Assembly: GCF_013294005.1 (NCBI RefSeq) | Contig: NZ_JABSNK010000001.1 | Span: 310,001 to 374,000, forward strand | Length of the DNA stretch: 64,000 nucleotides | Source of the DNA: Flavobacterium gelidicaeli | Lineage (GTDB): Bacteria; Bacteroidota; Bacteroidia; Flavobacteriales; Flavobacteriaceae | Direction of reading: 5' to 3' | In this document: positions 62,801 through 64,000 of the stretch, in pieces | How positions within the stretch are numbered: position 1 is the first letter of the stretch | Layout: each line of letters starts with the position of its first letter | Made by a program: the position numbers and the translations under genes | The notes under the pieces: model-generated | What the model was told of the DNA's origin: nothing | Database searches by the model: none | The model's input: only the letters and a program-made list of their open reading frames with translations

Positions 62801-63984
62801 GTGCCGTTTGCAATTTGCGCAGGATCATAATCATTATTACTATTGTCAGTAGGTGAATTAAAAGGACTGTTAAAAATCCCAGTAGATGGGTCTATAACTA
62901 CAACTTCATTATCTGCTAAACCAGTTAACTGACTTTCTCCTAAATCCTGTAATGCAATAACATTACGCAAATTATTAGAGTTAGTGCTAACTCTGGTTTG
63001 TTTATTTGTCACCCAAACTTCAATTCTAGTAATTTGTACTCTACTATCTATAAATGGATAATTTTTAAGCGACTCGTCATACTTGTTTCTGAAATATTGT
63101 GATAAGAAAAAGTGTCTATCATTATCATAATCCAAAGCGAAAATATCATAATTCTGAACCGTTCCACCACCTTCAGCAACTAAACTTTTTGTTTGTGATT
63201 TCTGTTCAGAGTACACTCCCGTAACTGTAGTTTTACCAAATTGTAATTGTGCTTTTACACCAAACAAACTTTGTGCACCTCTTATTAATGAACTATTCAA
63301 AGGCATACTAACATTACCTACTTCAATCTTTTGAATGATATCGTCTTCGGTTGGTGTATATTCTAATTTAATTAAATTTTGAAATGCAAATGTAGATTGG
63401 GTATCGTAATTAGCATTTACATTCAAACGCGTCCCAACTTTCCCTGTTAAGCTCATGCTAATTCTTTGATCAAAATCAAACGCTAAATTAGAACGGTTAC
63501 GTGGGGAAAATGCAGGATTATCTTGTTTTGTAAAACGAGCACCTAAATCCATCTCTACAGACCCTGTAGGCTTTACATCAATAGTATTACTACCAAAAAT
63601 AGATTCAAAAAGTCCGGAATTAATATAATATTTAGGTAATAAATCTTTTTTTGCTTCCTCACTACCTTCTTTCTTTCCTTCAATAGCGTCTGCTTTTTTC
63701 TTAAAATAATTACGCATAGACTCTTTCAAGACTAACCTTTCATATTCTTTAGGCGTCAACACTATAGGGTAATTAATAGAAAAACCGTCTACTGAATTAG
63801 TATAAATATACCTATCAGTAACGGGATCATAAGTGTAAGCAGCAACAATGCTCTGGGGATCTTTTATTTGGATTTTACCTTTAGAATAACCCGTTTTGGT
63901 TGTATCTTGAGCTTCATCTTTAACTTGGGATTTAGCTATGAAACTACTAAATAAAACCAACAAAAAAATACAAATTTTTTGCAT
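56821..63984 (-). CDS. sprA: T9SS outer-membrane translocon SprA
   Basis: 2,387 residues with a signal peptide (SSFIAKSQ), close to the roughly 2,400 residues of F. johnsoniae SprA. It begins with KGKIQIKDPQSIVAAYTYDPVTDRYIY-type sequence (seen in part as KIQIKDPQSIV), then long SprA-domain repeats with many Asn, Ser and aromatic beta strands, and ends SGFTLRYNFGN as a barrel terminal strand. SprA forms the very large single-chain barrel through which type IX cargo crosses the outer membrane. It serves gliding adhesins and secreted enzymes. Complete: start codon 16 nt from the window edge, so its promoter is not visible. Confidence 0.96.
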   Translation of the reverse strand: MQKICIFLLVLFSSFIAKSQVKDEAQDTTKTGYSKGKIQIKDPQSIVAAYTYDPVTDRYIYTNSVDGFSINYPIVLTPKEYERLVLKESMRNYFKKKADAIEGKKEGSEEAKKDLLPKYYINSGLFESIFGSNTIDVKPTGSVEMDLGARFTKQDNPAFSPRNRSNLAFDFDQRISMSLTGKVGTRLNVNANYDTQSTFAFQNLIKLEYTPTEDDIIQKIEVGNVSMPLNSSLIRGAQSLFGVKAQLQFGKTTVTGVYSEQKSQTKSLVAEGGGTVQNYDIFALDYDNDRHFFLSQYFRNKYDESLKNYPFIDSRVQITRIEVWVTNKQTRVSTNSNNLRNVIALQDLGESQLTGLADNEVVVIDPSTGIFNSPFNSPTDNSNNDYDPAQIANGTGLLNTNIREIVTASSGFNVTVNEGQDYSKLENARKLTSNEFTYNAQLGYISLQQRLNNDEILAVAYEYTVGDKVYQVGEFGNDGIDATVVTGTSSSQAIVTQSLILKMLKSNLTNVKNPVWNLMMKNIYQIPGAYQIKQEDFRFNILYSDPSPLNYIKEANDIAGNPYSFPSNPSAENKVKETPLLKVFNLDKLNYNNDPQTGGDGFFDFLSGVTIDSQNGRIIFTTKEPFGELLFSKLSNSGSTENYDDASTYNTNQKKYVFKSMYSNTQSGALQDSDKNKFLLRGKYKSTGGDGIPIGAFNVPQGSVVVTAAGRVLIEGVDYSVNYQLGRVQILDASLQASNTPIEISLENNSIFGQQTRRFMGVNVEHKISDKFLIGATLLKMTEKPFTQKSSYGQESVNNTIFGFNTNFATEVPFFTRLVNKLPNVDTDVPSNLSIRGEVAFLKPDSPKAADFEGESTIYVDDFEGSQSTIDMRSAYAWSLSSTPDRNVKSSYNFNATATDLSYGFKRAKLAWYSIDPIFYTSKPSGISNDDLSLNTTRRIYSEELYPLTDIAQGQTQVVSTLNLSYYPSNRGPYNNNAGFGTSPQDNFGGITRAINSTNFEQSNVEYIQFWILDPYVGAGNAPSTNTGKIYFNLGEVSEDILKDGRKQYENGLGPDQILVNPRPLWGDVPASQSLIYAFDTNVDNRKNQDIGLDGLNNDAEAAVYTNYASELDPAADDYTYYLNTTGGVVERYKNYNGLEGNSAVDINDANRAATTIPDVEDINKDNTMNTINAYYEYSIDVQPNMAIGQNNITDIRNTQVTLPNGQVTDARWLQFKIPVSQPQNTIGTISDFRSIRFMRMFMTGFTDEVTVRFGSLDLVRGDWRRYTNTLDFNDTNIADDGTDLDVLTVNVQENNERCPVNYIVPPGVVREQLYNNNTIINQNEQSLSLRVSGDGLEKNDSRAVFKNVSIDMRQFKKLKMFLHAESLQNEVTLSDDQMVGFIRFGNDFTDNFYQIEIPLKVTVPSRSGAANCSPLSAESVWPEANQIDLSLALLTQLKIQAMSIDLSTLPLDGIYYQDEDQLDGSASSKSNKLRIGIKGNPNFGMVRTLMVGVKNADDVQKIKGEVWFNELRLADMDNQGGMAAVLNVDTNFADFATVSATGRKSTIGFGALEQGPNERSREDIQQYNIVTNINLGKLLPVKWGVNLPFNYAVGEEIITPQYDPFNQDIKLQQLLDETTDADTRANFKNRAIDYTKRSSINFIGVRKQRSPEAKPHVYDVENFTFSQSYNEVERHDFEIENYQDQQTNSSVDYAYTFQSKPVEPFKNTKFMKKSSYWKMLSDFNFNYLPSNITFNSNINRQFNKQQFRQVENVEGIGLDPLYRRNFSFNYQYGFNFNLTKSLKLGYTASSSNIVKNYLNEDNEPIDSFTIWDSYWNIGDPNQHMQQLVLNYEIPINKIPLLSFVKANYSYTGDYSWQRTSNALSDINIDGVDYDLGNTIQNARSNNLNATFNMDMLYKYIGLSKSDKKQGSKPKVAIPKPGEKIVNTNNQPAPSSPFVDGLRGILTSVKNIQLNYTENSGTVLPGYTPSVGFLGSSRPSLGFIFGSQEDVRYEAAKKGWLTFYDNFNQNYTQVTNKEFKATANVDLFPDLKIDLNADRSYSENYSEQYDVSANGTYNSLSPYTYGLFSISTVLIKTAFSASDENASIAFSDFRENRLIVANRLATERGIDINNPANIDEDGYPKGYGKSNQAVLLPAFLAAYSGSDASKASTGIFRSVPIPNWSVKYNGLMRYEMFKRNFKRFSLQHSYRASYTINQYRSNFNYDNDPNGFDDNGNFYNKTILSNINLVEQFSPLIRMDFELKSSLKILTEIKKDRALSMSFDNNLLTEVKGIEYVVGLGYRFKDVIFSSKLADSPTGIIKGDINMKADFSYRNNQTIVRYLDYDNNQLAGGQNIWSLKITADYSFSKNLTAIFYYDHSFSKAVISTSFPLTNIRSGFTLRYNFGN

Positions 63985-64000
63985 ATAAATATTCGTTTTG

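Noticed and set aside
1-64000. CRISPR arrays, insertion sequences, integrases
   Set aside because: No regularly spaced direct repeats and no transposase or recombinase motifs in any frame inspected.

Overview
The window looks like a chromosomal segment of a Flavobacterium or close relative (Bacteroidota, Flavobacteriaceae). It is AT-rich. Promoters fit the Bacteroidota form (TTTG about 19-22 nt upstream of TAnnTTTG). It carries gliding/type IX secretion genes (sprA, porG, remB-like, a PorP/SprF-family gene). Families such as DUF4270, DUF4403, DUF4907 and the HMBD/DUF3347 copper proteins also point to this group. Identifications rest on motif and gene-order recognition; no database search was run.

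Layout. 1-1,965: a truncated secreted GH5 cellulase, a MOSC-domain protein and a tRNA-Glu(TTC) with its own promoter and terminator. 2,425-14,858: a 12.5-kb one-strand copper/silver detoxification island. It holds a Cys/His-rich secreted protein, a periplasmic HMA protein, a DUF3347/HMBD lipoprotein, a CusA pump split into two polypeptides, CusC, two different CusB adaptors, a DUF305 membrane protein, an HMA-AraC fusion regulator and a CopA-type P-ATPase. An 18-bp perfect inverted repeat frames the promoter at its upstream end. 14,955-16,950: a small membrane protein, an alpha/beta hydrolase, a nested palindromic repeat and pdxJ. 17,066-25,371: a CBS protein, then nadK-porG-uppS-bamA-ompH-ompH-murI, an envelope-biogenesis block. 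25,373-32,207: an outer-membrane protein plus DUF4270 lipoprotein pair, then a plus-strand cluster of barrel protein, Kelch lipoprotein, DUF4907 lipoprotein, LytS-type kinase and LytTR regulator. 32,223-37,353: gamma carbonic anhydrase and PorP/SprF-like protein, a NifU-like Fe-S protein, dodecin, a helical stress-like protein, MscS channel and tsaB.

37,498-44,679: a MacAB-TolC-like exporter made of an ATPase, two permeases, two adaptors and one TolC. 44,853-51,383: a DUF4403 lipoprotein, then cytochrome oxidase assembly and structural genes (CtaB/CyoE, two subunit III genes, subunit IV, a degenerate thioredoxin-fold protein, SCO, DUF420, a small CxxC protein). 51,630-63,984: a GH71/99-like lipoprotein, a RemB-like gliding protein, deoC, a VanZ-like protein, gcvH and the giant T9SS translocon gene sprA.

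The most unusual items are the copper island (split CusA, paired adaptors, five HMBD modules, metal-binding-domain/AraC fusion, framed promoter) and the Kelch/DUF4907/LytSR cluster, where a strong terminator hairpin lies inside the translated start of the second gene.
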